Shown: positions 1 through 9,914 of the stretch, piece after piece
How positions within the stretch are numbered: the first letter of the stretch is position 1
How the letters are laid out: every line of letters begins with the position of its first letter
Assembly: GCF_902148845.1 (NCBI RefSeq)
Contig: NC_043746.1
Span: 5,026,653 to 5,090,652, forward strand
Direction of reading: 5' to 3'
From: Salarias fasciatus
Taxonomy: Eukaryota > Chordata > Actinopteri > Blenniiformes > Blenniidae
DNA length: 64,000 bases
Notes under the pieces: generated by a model
What the model was told of the DNA's origin: nothing
What the model saw: the letters and a program-made list of their open reading frames with translations, nothing else
The model's database searches: none
Position numbers and translations under genes: made by a program

Positions 1-285
1 GATAAAACTCTCCGGCATTGGGAGCTTCCTGTAACGGCTGCAGCTCGCGCTTCCAGAGCATCACAACCAGCGAATGGAGCATCTGAGCTGCTTTCCTGCT
101 TTATACTGGAGGAAGTTTGTCCTGTCAGATCCAGAGCATCTCCACAGAGCAGAACACACTCAAAACAGGACTCAATGTTACAAACTACTGGAGATGGAGT
201 CAATTCTAAACACAATCTGATTCATGAAACGGTGAAGACGAAGAGGATTACCCTTTATATTACAGGTATCTGCTCTACAGCTCTT

Positions 286-619
286 ATCCGGGGTGTCAAA
301 CTCATTCAGGCGTCACAGACAAGCTCAATCTGGTCTGAGCTGGTCTGGACCCGTATAGACAAAGCAGTCTAGTTCGTATTATGATCAGAATAACTTATCA
401 AATTCCAGACATGATCTTTAATGTGGAAACATTTCTCTATCTGTCTATTAATTCTGATCACCTGAACTGACTCACCACAGGACACAGACTAAAGTGCGCC
501 CCTGGTGGTTAAATACATATACTGCAGTTAAAGGTATAATTTCTGAGGCGGAGGTGCCGGATTGGACTCTCCAGTGGGCCGGGTCTGGCCCGCAGGCCAC
601 ACGTTTCACACCCGTGTGT
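286..619. mobile_element. hAT-type MITE (CAGGGGTGTCAAAC family), degenerate
   Basis: The left end reads GGGGTGTCAAACTCATT and the right end, inverted, ends in GTTTCACACCCGTG. The interior has the 'gggccgggtctggcccgcaggcc' type of core seen in other copies in this window. There is no transposase. The copy lies in a cspp1 intron, and the ends are only approximately placed. Confidence 0.5.
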
Positions 620-996
620 TAAACTAAATTAAGTGAAAAAATCCTTTGCTGACACATCAATCTCTGAAAGTCACCAACATCTAAAAATAGGAGAAATCTG
701 ACACCAACAGTTAAATTTTGCCTCCAAATGCTGTTAAGAGTCAGAAAGAGAAAAACACTTGAATGCAGACTCACTGTAAAAAAGAATTACTGCTAAAACA
801 TGAACATTCCTCCACCTGACACCTTCCTGAAATTTTGAAAAACTCAACTAATTTCTATCATATTATTGTAATTAGATTAAAAAAATATTTTAAGAGTGAG
901 AAAACAAAGTCAATAATCATAAATAACACTGCAACTTTTTTCAAGTTTTCTTTTCTTTTTTTTTTAAATAAAGAACAACATAACAAATGGTGGTAC

Positions 997-2201
997 CTCT
1001 TCCCTGTGTGGCAGACCTGGGGGGGATATTCTCCTTGGAGACGTAGCCTCTGTCTGGTTTGGCCTGTGCATCAGAAACAAGAAGGAAATCAAGCATTAAA
1101 CACCAGATCCAGCACAAGTGATTCATCCTTTTTCTTTCTATCATCCACACAGTGTTCATCACACCAACCCCGGTCTTCCAGAACGCTATCTGTCCATATT
1201 ACACAACTTCATCCAGCTTCGGTTCATGCAGGGATGAAGTTTATCTCAGTTAACTATGATTAAAAACTGGCAATTGGAACTGCAACGATTAAATCCTCGA
1301 AGAAATAATTGTCTGTTTAATATGTGAAGGATCATATTCTACAAGGAAAAATGAGATGTCTTGAGGGCCGAGACTATTCAAAGCTCTAAAGAGAAAAAGT
1401 CAGATTTTGAAGTGGAACGTGGCAAACAGGCATCCAGAGCAGAGACTGACGGTCAGGAGTAATGTGTCTCTTTGTGTTGGTGAGCACTCCGGATGGGCTG
1501 CAGCTGTCTGACACCACGAGAGCACGACTCTGTTCCTGGAGAACCTCCACCCTGCACGTTTTAGCTCTCGACAGGCTCATTACTGCGCTTCGTCAGGCGC
1601 TTGGTGAGGACACAGTCTTTTGATTCAGGTGTGTTGAAGCAGGGAGAGGGGTGAGATATGCAGGACAGGAGCTCTGCAGCGCCATGGCTGTGCATCCCTA
1701 ATTTTTGTTATGTCTGTTGAATTGAACAGATAACTCCTACCAGTGTATGAATCCATCCAATCTTTCTCTCTCCATCTATCTCCAAACCTGAAAAGCAGAA
1801 AGTCTCCTCCTCTGAGTCTGGTTCTGCAGACGGCTCTTTAATCATGTTCAAATTGAGCTTTTTTCTTCGGCTGTCTCCTATTCTCACTGGTGGTTTTCCT
1901 CTCTTGAGGAGACCTGACTGCGTTGTTAGGGTTAGAAACTGAACCGAACTCCGTTCGATCGTCTATAAAAGATGAATGCATGCAGAGAGAGGTGATCCTT
2001 TGAGTCTGTGCTGCATGCAGGTAACAGCAGACTGTGTTTGGAGCCAGTGCCGTGGCAGCCGGGCAGCAGACCCACCTTCATCTCCATGTAGGGGGGGTCG
2101 TGGGATAAACTGGCCTTATCCTCGGCCACCCTCGCCTTGCGCTCCTTGAGGAACTTCTCCAGCTCGTCGTCCATCTCCACACGGAGAGATCCAACCGCCA
2201 T
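997..2201 (-). CDS. cspp1: cspp1, first two coding exons (5' part only)
   Basis: Centrosome and spindle pole associated protein 1, a microtubule and ciliary protein. Two coding exons are visible: 2076-2201 and 997-1063, both phase-consistent, with donors at 2075 and 996 and an acceptor at 1064. The first encodes a short acidic/basic helix ending in DPPYMEMK; the second contains SKENIPP. Both stretches match my memory of the vertebrate CSPP1 N-terminus ([24 protein letters not shown], then KENIPP). I took the ATG at 2199-2201 as start; the ATG at 2172-2174 (MDDELEKF) is closer to the mammalian start and may be used instead. The remaining exons must lie left of the window, because nothing in 1-996 translates to CSPP1-like sequence. 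Identity is confident, the exact start is not. Confidence 0.85.
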
Positions 2202-2520
2202 CTCCACACTCACTGCAGCAGGCAAGCCAGAAAACAGTCGTACTGTGTCCGAGTGGCTGACAGCCTCACTTCCGGTCCGTTGTTAGGACAACCAGCGCGT
2301 CACTGTCACGGTCCTTCCCGCTAAACTAAGCTAAGCCGCGCTGGCTTCTACAACAACTGGCGACTACAACAAGTAACACAGCGGCTACCAATTAAAACAC
2401 TATGAATAGTCGGTTTAACGTTCACTTACATTCACTAGCGCGTTTCCTTTTATGAAAAGGTAACGAGAACAAGCCAAACCAGAAGAAAGAAGCGACTCCC
2501 GAGACCGCCTCTTCTGCTAC
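2202..2520 (-). promoter_or_regulatory. cspp1 5' UTR and promoter region
   Basis: This CpG-richer stretch lies directly upstream of the first cspp1 coding exon and before the Tc1 element. It has no clear TATA box and holds no other coding potential. It probably contains the 5' UTR and a TATA-less promoter; this is inferred from position only. Confidence 0.45.
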
Positions 2521-3025
2521 TGGATTTCACACTCAGTTATAAATTAATATTAAAATTCACATACCGCCAAGTGTAGATGGGGATTAAAGTAACGAACGCC
2601 ACTATTATTCAGTTTTATCCAGAGTTTTAGCGACGCCTGCTCAAATATTTGGATTAAGGTACGGTTCGTCACTACTTCCGGTTCCGACTCTCACAGTGAA
2701 ACACTTACAGAAGGTTCCGCTCTATCTTTTCTGTCTGTTTTATTTATATACAGGACTGTCTCAGAAAATTAGAATATTGTGATAAAGTTCTTTATTTTCT
2801 GAAATGCAATTAAAAAAACAAAAATGTCATACATTCTGGATTCATTACAAATCAACAGATATTTCAAGCCTTTTATTATTTTAATATTGCTGATTATGGC
2901 TTACAGCTTAAGAAAACTCAAAAATCCTATCTCAAAATATTAGAATATTTCCTCAGACCAAGTAAAAAAAACAAAATTATAACAGCAAAACAAAATCAAA
3001 CATTTGAAAATGTCCATTAATGCAC

Positions 3026-4025
3026 TCAGTACTTGGTTGGGAATCCTTTTGCACGAATTACTGCATCAATGCGGCGTGGCATGGAGGCAATCAGCCTGTG
3101 GCATTGCTGAGATGTTATGGATGCCCAGGATGCTTCAATAGCGGCCTTTAGCTCATTTGCATTGTTGGGTCTGGTGTCTTTCAGTTTCTTCTTGACAATA
3201 CCCCACAAATTCTCAATGTGGTTCAGGTCAGGGGAATTGGCAGGCCAATGGAGGACAGTAATGTCATGGTCAGTACACCAGTTACTGGTGGTTTTGGCAC
3301 TGTGGGCAGGTGCCAGATCATGCTGGAAAATGAAATCATCATCTCCATAGAGCTTTTCAGCAGAAGGAAGCATGTAGCATCTAAAATCTCTTGGTACACA
3401 GCTGCATTTACTCTGGACTTGATGAGACACAGTGGACCAACACCAGCAGCTGACATGGCTCCAAACCATCGCTGACTGTGGGAACTTCACACTGGATTTC
3501 AAGCAACTTGGATTTTGCTCCTCTCCAGCCTTTCTCCAGACTCTGGCGCCTTGACTTCCAAATGAAATACAAAACTTGCTTTCGTCTGAAAAGAGGACTT
3601 TGGACCACTCTCCAACTGTCCAGTGCTTCTTTTCCACAGCCCAAGTCAGACGCTTTTTCCGTTGTCTTGAGTTCAGAAGTGGCTTGACCATGGGAATACG
3701 GCTATTGTAGCCCATTTCCCGGACACGTCTGTGAACAGTGGCTTTTGATACCTGGACTCCAGCTTCAGTCCACTGTCTTTGAAGCTCCCCCAAATTCTGG
3801 AAGCGGCTCTTCTTCACAATGCTGTTAAGCCTGCCGTCATCTCTCTTGGTTGTGCAGCGTTTCCTGCCACATTTCTCCCTTCCAACAGACTTTTTGTGAA
3901 TGTGCTTTGAAACTGCACTCTATGAACAGCCTGCTCTTTGAGAAATTTTTTTGTGTCTTACCCTCCTGATGAAGGGTGTCAGTGATGGTCCTCTGGACAG
4001 CAGTCAGATCAGCAGTCTTCCCCAT
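3026..4025 (-). pseudogene. Tc1-like transposase, decayed
   Basis: This is the DDE transposase of the Tc1 element. The longest open piece is 3026-3817. It carries the helix-turn-helix region (VSKATVHRRVREMGYNSR), the first catalytic Asp block (LFSDESKF), the second (HDLAPAHSAKTT) and the DxE block (NSPDLNHIENLW), and ends in GFPTKY. The amino end (MGKTADLTAVQRTI, 3837-4025) is out of frame with the main piece. Near 3340-3460 the expected family sequence continues in a different frame (SAAGVGPLCLIKSRVNAAVY). At least two or three frame changes therefore separate it from an intact ~340-residue protein, and it is probably inactive. Confidence 0.88.
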
Positions 4026-4122
4026 ACTTGTGATTTAGTTTACTGAACCAAGCTGAGTGTTTTTCAAGGCTCAGGAAACACTTGCAGGTGTTTCGAGTTA
4101 TTTAGACGATTCAAGTGATTAG

Positions 4123-4554
4123 TTAAAGCGACACTAAGGAACTTTTCAACCTTAATAAAACATTTTAATATCTTTTGTGATGACACATCGACTTACAACG
4201 GGTTGAATGACCCCTCTGTCACGGGCTGAGGGCGTCAGTATTGCTTTCACTTGGACTAAGAAACTGTGAGGAGGGTGGTAGGAACCCAGCACACGGCATG
4301 CGTCACATTATGATATAATATTGTTTAGCCACCATTAGATTCATTACCTCGTCGCTATCCGTCCTTCACACAGCCACTGGAAACAAATGTAGGCGAGTTC
4401 AGTCTGACAGCATGCCACCGGGAGCAGCATTTTACGACGTCACGCACTAGTCCTCATGGGAACTGTAGTATTCCTTTAGGCAAAACACTACCGCTTTTGT
4501 CCACTGGCGCCGCCAAAATCAACGGAAACTGAAAGTTCCTTAGTGTTACTTTAA
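4123..4554. mobile_element. TTAA-flanked MITE, copy 1 (nested in Tc1)
   Basis: A 432-bp non-coding element with ends TTAAAGCGACACTAAGGAAC and, inverted, TTAAAGTAACACTAAGGAAC. A second copy in opposite orientation lies at 32261-32723 with the same interior landmarks (GTTTCCAGTGGCTGTGTGAAGGA; CACCCTCCTCACAG). Either TTAA is the target duplication, as in piggyBac-type elements, or it is part of the inverted repeat; two copies cannot settle this. Confidence 0.8.
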
Positions 4555-4788
4555 ATAGCCTACTAGTATACTTTTTCATGATATTCTAATATTTTGAGAT
4601 AGGATTTTTCAGTTTTCTTAAGCTGTAAGCCATAATCAGCAATATTAAAATAATAAAAGGCTTGAAATATTTCAGTTGATTTATAATGAATCCAGAATGT
4701 ATGACATTTTTGTTTTTTTAATTGCATTTCAGAAAATAAAGAACTTTATCACAATATTCTAATTTTCTGAGACAGTCCTGTATCTAAA

Positions 4789-4983
4789 CAGGGGTGTCAA
4801 ACTCGTGCCAGAAAGGGCCGAGTGGCTGCAGGTTTCCGTTCCATCCAAGCAGGAGCACACCTGACTCCACTCATGTCATCAGGCCTTCAGTGTAGCTTGA
4901 TGGCATGAGTGGAGTCTGGTGTGCTCCTGCTTGGGGAAACCTGCAGCCACTCGGCCCTTTCTGGCACGAGTTTGACACCTGTG
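4789..4983. mobile_element. Palindromic hAT-type MITE
   Basis: A 195-bp element that is almost entirely an inverted repeat. The left arm from 4789 (CAGGGGTGTCAAACTCGTGC) pairs with the right arm ending at 4983. The centre is around 4862-4910. It is flanked by ATCTAA on both sides (4782-4787 and 4984-4989), consistent with a decayed 8-bp hAT target duplication. It sits 8 bp beyond the Tc1 right end. Confidence 0.75.
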
Positions 4984-6060
4984 ATCTAATACAAGTGTGT
5001 ATTTTTTTCTTTTTATTTGTCCCTACGATAGGATACATCTTTATATATTAACTAATTTAAAAAAATGTTAAAATATTTAACTTGTTTCGTTTTTACTTTG
5101 ACTAAAGTAAATGACTACATCTGGATACGTCTTGTTCTATTTTGGGAGCTAAGATATTGTATGACCATTTTTGCTCAGTCCAGATTATTTGTGTCTGATA
5201 ATGCAGACTCTCGCTTCCTGGCAGCAGAGCTGTGTTCTGGCATGGCTCATTAAGAAAGAGTTGCTCACACCCTCCTCCTCCAGAGGGCCCCCACCCTGTG
5301 GAAACACATGTTGCATTCATGACCCTAGAAAAAGAAATCTGATCTAAATCATACAAGGGAGTAAAAGGCAGCTTTCCTGAGGTACTGTTGGGCTTGTTTT
5401 GTAAGTTTTTCTCCCCTTTTCTTTTGATAGTTATGCTTCTTTACTCAGATCTTTCATTAAAAGAGATCATGTCATTGGGATATCTTGGTATAATAAACAC
5501 ACTATAAGGGTTTTTCAGTTAATGATCAAGTCAGATTGAAATCTGCGATCCAGCATTGCTTTCTCCCTTATTTGATTGGGCGGACATCAATAAACATTAG
5601 TGGACAATAACACACTGGCATATATGAATGTATAAACCGTCTTTACCGCCTGTGCTCCTTCAAACACATTTAATCTTTCCATTATTTTGATTACCGGTAT
5701 TTAGATTTTGTTTAAGTTGTTTTCAATTCTGAATTATTTCTAATCAAAGGCATCTGGTGTTTTAATTTCCAGTTTCCAAGCAGTGTTTCCTCTGAAACAC
5801 TGCTTTGTAGTTTGATAAATTTCATTGACTCACCAGGGCTCCGTTTACACTCCCACCAGCAACCACCCAATAGAATTTGACTAAAACCTCTCTGTCTGGC
5901 TCAGGGGTGTCAAACATAAGGAGCATGGGCCAAAACGTGGCTGCAAGAGGCTCTATGTTGAGATTTTAGTCATTTTCCATCGACATTTTCAAAAATTAAA
6001 CTCTGTGACACAATGAAAAAATGTTAGTTTAAAAGTGAAGCTTATTCTGATGTTATTTTA
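4984..6060. other. AT-rich intergenic stretch, no gene seen
   Basis: No spliceable coding segment was found. A further CAGGGGTGTCAAAC end, with its 'gggccaaaacgtggc' neighbour, starts at 5903 and is probably half of another hAT MITE interrupted by the LINE insertion downstream. Confidence 0.5.
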
Positions 6061-6061
6061 C

Positions 6062-7960
6062 CAGTCCATCCATCCATCCATCCATCCATCCATCCATCCA
6101 CTTTCCACTGCTAATCTGGGGCCGGGTCGCGGGGGCAGCAGTCTCAGCAGGGATGCCCAGACTTCCCTGTCCCCAGACATTTCTTCCAGCTCCTCTGGGA
6201 GGATCCCAAGGCGTTCCCAGGCCAGCCGCAAGACATAGTCTCTCCAGCGTGTCCTGGGTCTTCCCCGGGGTCTCCTCCCGGTGGGACATACCCCGAACAC
6301 CTCCCTAGGGAGGCGTCCAGGAGGCATCCTAAACAGATACCTGAGCCACCTCAGCTGGTTCCTCTCGATGTGGAGGAGTAGCGGCTCTACTCCGAGCTCC
6401 TCCCTGGTGACTGAGCTCTTCACCCTGTCTCTAAGGGAGCGCCCAGCCACCCTACAGAGGAAGCTCATTTCGGCCACTTGTATCCGGGATCTTGTCCTTT
6501 CGGTCATGACCCAAAGCTCATGACCATAGGTGAGGGTGGGAACGTAGACTGACTGGTAAATCCGGACGGCCCTTAACAAGGGGCCCCAGACTCCATATTC
6601 CCGGAGCACCCCCCACAAGACACCACGTGGGACACGGTCGAATGCCTTCTCCAAATCCACAAAACACATGTGGACTGGTTGGGTAAACTCCCAGGAGCCC
6701 TTGAGCACCCTATGGAGGGTGTAGAGCTGGTCCACTGTTCCACGGCCAGGACGAAAACCGCATTGTTCCTCCTGAATCCAAGGTTCTACTACCGGTCGAA
6801 TCCTCCTCTCAAGTACCCTGGCATAGACTTTGCCAGGGAGGCTGAGGAGTGTAATCCCCCTATAGTTGGAGCACACCCTCCGGTCCCTCTTTTTAAACAG
6901 GGGGACCACCACCCCGGTCTGCCAGTCCAGAGGCACCGTCCCCGACCGCCACGTGATGTTGCAGAGACGTGTCAACCATGACAGTCCTGCACATCCAGAG
7001 ACTTAAGGTACTCAGAGCGAATCTCGTCCACCCCCGGTGCCTTGCCACCGAGGAGCTTACCGATCACCTCGGTGACTTCAACTTGGGTGATGGACGAGTC
7101 CACCTCTGAGACCTCAGCCTCTGCTTCCTCTATGGAAGACGTGGTGATGGGATTGAGGAGGTCCTCGGTGTATTCCTTCCACCGTCCAATAATAGCCCAA
7201 GTTGAGGTCAAGAACTCCCTACTTCCACTATAAACAGTGTTGGCGGAGACCTGCTTTCCCCTCCTGAGGCACCAGACGGTTTGCCAGAATTTCTTCCGAG
7301 GCCGACCGATAGTCCTCCTCCATGGCCTCCCCGAACTCCTCCCAGACCCGAGTTTTTGCCTCCACAACCACTCAGGCTGCAGTTCGCTTGGCCTGCCGGT
7401 ACCTGTCTGCTGCTTCTTGAGTCCCATGAGCCAACAAGGCTCGATAGGACTCCTTCAGCTTGACGGCAGCCCTTACTTCCGGTGTCCACCACCGGGTTCG
7501 GGGGTTGCCTCCACGACAGGCACCGGAGACCTTACGACCACAGCTCCGGGCAGCTGCTTCGACAATGGAGGTGGAGAACATGGTCCACTCGGACTCAGTG
7601 TCCCCAGCCTCCCTCGGGACATGAGAGAAGCTCTCCCGGAGGTGGGAGTTGAAAACCCTGCTGACAGAGGGTTCCACCAGACGTTCCCAGCAGACCCTCA
7701 CAACACGTTTGGGTCTGCCAAGTCTGTCCGGTTTCCTCCTCCGCCAGCGAATCCAACTCACCAGCAGGTGGTGATCGGTCCACAGCTCTGCTCCTCTCTT
7801 CACCCAAGTGTCCAAGACACATGGCTGGAGATCAGACGACACGACAACAAAGTCGATCATCGACCTCCGACCTAGGGTGTTTACCAGTCCAGTCCACTGA
7901 AATTGAGGTGTGTGTGGCCCCTGGATTGAAATGAGCTTCTCCAAGTTCTTTTCCAACCAA
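6062..7960 (-). mobile_element. RTE/Rex3-like LINE, 5'-truncated and decayed
   Basis: A non-LTR retrotransposon on the minus strand. The upstream piece (7372-7956) has the C-terminal part of an AP endonuclease (RRSMIDFVVVSSDL, TDHHLLVSWIRW). The middle piece (6972-7427) has the linker. The downstream piece (6058-6975) has early reverse transcriptase motifs (CSNYRGITLLSLPGKVYARV, FVDLEKAFDRVPR) and the family C-terminus (TLTYGHELWVMTERTRSRIQ). Sequence jumps from the LLRAVR block straight to VYVPTLTYGHELW, so roughly 120 residues with the catalytic (F/Y)xDD box are missing. The 3' end is a (GATG/ATCC)n tract at 6064-6101, as known for Rex3/RTE elements. The family name is from memory; the clade is likely RTE. 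Confidence 0.8.
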
Positions 7961-8335
7961 GTGAGGAAAAATTATTTTTTCCTAGTGTGACTCTTTGTCC
8001 TTGTGGTGTCTGAGCTTGGTGCAGAGGGAGAGTTGGGTGAGGTGTGTGGGAAGAGACGATTCGGTTCAGCTGTGGGTGGTTACTGATTGTCCCTTCCTCC
8101 TCCTCCTCCTCAGCTCCAGGAGGGGAAGAGAGAACCCACAGAAGAACCCAGGAGGGATTTATGTTTTGACAGGAGCCAGAGAGGCTCTGTGTGCTTTTTG
8201 TTGTGGATGTTTGATTTGATAATAAAGTCATGGAAACCTTAACCAGGCTGGCTCCTCCCTGCGGCCGGACCTACAGTCCATGTTCATCAAAAACACCCAA
8301 CACCGAGGCAGAAACTTCAGGACACCGTCAAATGT
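7961..8335. other. Spacer between LINE and snx25 3' UTR
   Basis: A short unannotated stretch with a CTC/GGA-rich patch around 8094-8125. No coding exon was seen. Confidence 0.4.
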
Positions 8336-8930
8336 TTTGTTTGCATTTTATTGCTTATATAAACGCTTCCTAAACAATTTTTGGTAAAAATAAAATCTAT
8401 CAATAATAATCATAAATAAAATCGTCACCATTACTTTTACATGACATTATATTGCACAATTATAAGCTTGAAACGAGAATCACAGAACACAAATGTTGCT
8501 GCTCAGGTTGTGTGTAGAAGGAATGTTCAGAGGTCCCAAACCTACAGACACAAATCAACGGCCTCTGCTGGATTGAAACGAGGTCTGTGGATTATCCGCT
8601 CTACAAATTATCGTCCCCAACAATCAAGTTGTTTTAGCAGACGGCCACCACTCAGGCCAGAACGAGAGATTTGCTCTCAGTTTGTTCTGGTCCAGATCTG
8701 ACGTTTCCGTGATGTTGAAACGACAGCGAGTTTGTTCGTTTGAGAGTGAGACGGTCTGGAGAGGAAGCTCCAGGTTCAGATCTGCACCACAACAAACCAC
8801 GGCCCCTCTGGGGCCGCAGCCGGGCCGGCTCCCCGCCGCCCCTTCCGACCCTTCTCCTCCTCCGGCTTCGCAGTTTGTGATTGGTCGGCTACAGAAAGGC
8901 CTGAAAGATGAATCCGTGGAGACTGAGTGT
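8336..8930 (-). other. snx25 3' UTR with polyadenylation signal
   Basis: The region follows the snx25 stop codon. An AATAAA on the minus strand (plus-strand TTTATT near 8347) gives a plausible 3' end around 8330. It has no other gene features. Confidence 0.55.
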
Positions 8931-9870
8931 TCACATGTTGTCCACCGCCGCCCTCAGCTCGGGACACACTTCTTTTAGTAACATTTCCATCAAAATCTGA
9001 AAAAAAAAAAAAAAAAAAGAAAGCCGTGATGACCGTGGCTCAGAGACAACTGCACTGTTTGGCAGGAGAGACGCTCTTACATAGAGTAGGTGTTTGTTGG
9101 CACTAGCCTCCTGCAGAGCGTTGAAGATCTTGATGATCCCGTAGCGAGCGTTCTGCTGGCCCACCAGATTCGTCAGAGCGTCTACATTTGAAAACAAGAG
9201 CATGACAAATCAGCAAACGTGTGATATATTTGTAAGAATAAAGATACTTTTTATATTTTAATACAAAATACACTGTCATGCATTCATATGAATAAATCCA
9301 TTATGCATGATATACAGTCCAACCCCAGGTGGCGCCATTAAGCCATGATGGAACCTGGTAGAGGAAACTACACTTTACTGCTTCAGTGACTGAAATATTG
9401 ATGAGCTGCTTTCAGCTGTAATATTCCGTCAAAAGGTTCGGTAACTATAGAGTTAACAGATATCTGAAGAAGAAAGCTGTTACTGAACTAGTAACTCCCC
9501 GCTGATGCTCCTCTGTGTGAAAGAGCTGCTTGGTGGTTGCAGTATAACAGAAAGTAGCTGCATGAGAAGTAAAAGTAAACTCTTTAGCTGCAGCTACTGG
9601 AGAATATCTCCGAGTGCTTTTCATGAAAGAAATTCGCCTCAATGCTGTAGAAGACAACAGTATCTGCCCTAAATGGGTCCAAGGTATCATCAGTGTGTCG
9701 GCGGTTTATTTATCTTCAATTATTAACAACCTCAGGCTCCAGACTGCAGCTTCAGGGCAAACTCCTTTAACCTCATCCGCCTGCTCAGTAGCGAGAACCG
9801 AGAGTCTGTGAGGGACTGTAAGCTGGCACCGACATGTCATTTTCCCCACTAGCTGTTTCGGGGCGATGCT

Positions 9871-9914
<44 letters not shown>

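Larger units (their letters stand above)
2751..4780 (-). mobile_element. Tc1/mariner transposon with ~210-bp inverted repeats
   Basis: The ends are long inverted repeats beginning CAGGACTGTCTCAGAAAATT (2751 onward, and inverted to 4780), each flanked by the TA target duplication expected for Tc1. Between them lies a transposase on the minus strand. A second, TTAA-flanked MITE (4123-4554) is nested between the transposase 5' end and the right inverted repeat. Without the nested element the Tc1 copy is about 1.6 kb, the normal size for the family. The two repeats are still very similar, so the insertion is not ancient. Confidence 0.9.

Noticed and set aside
1-996. Further cspp1 exons at the left edge
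   Set aside because: No segment translated into CSPP1-like sequence with usable splice sites. The short frames here overlap a MITE.
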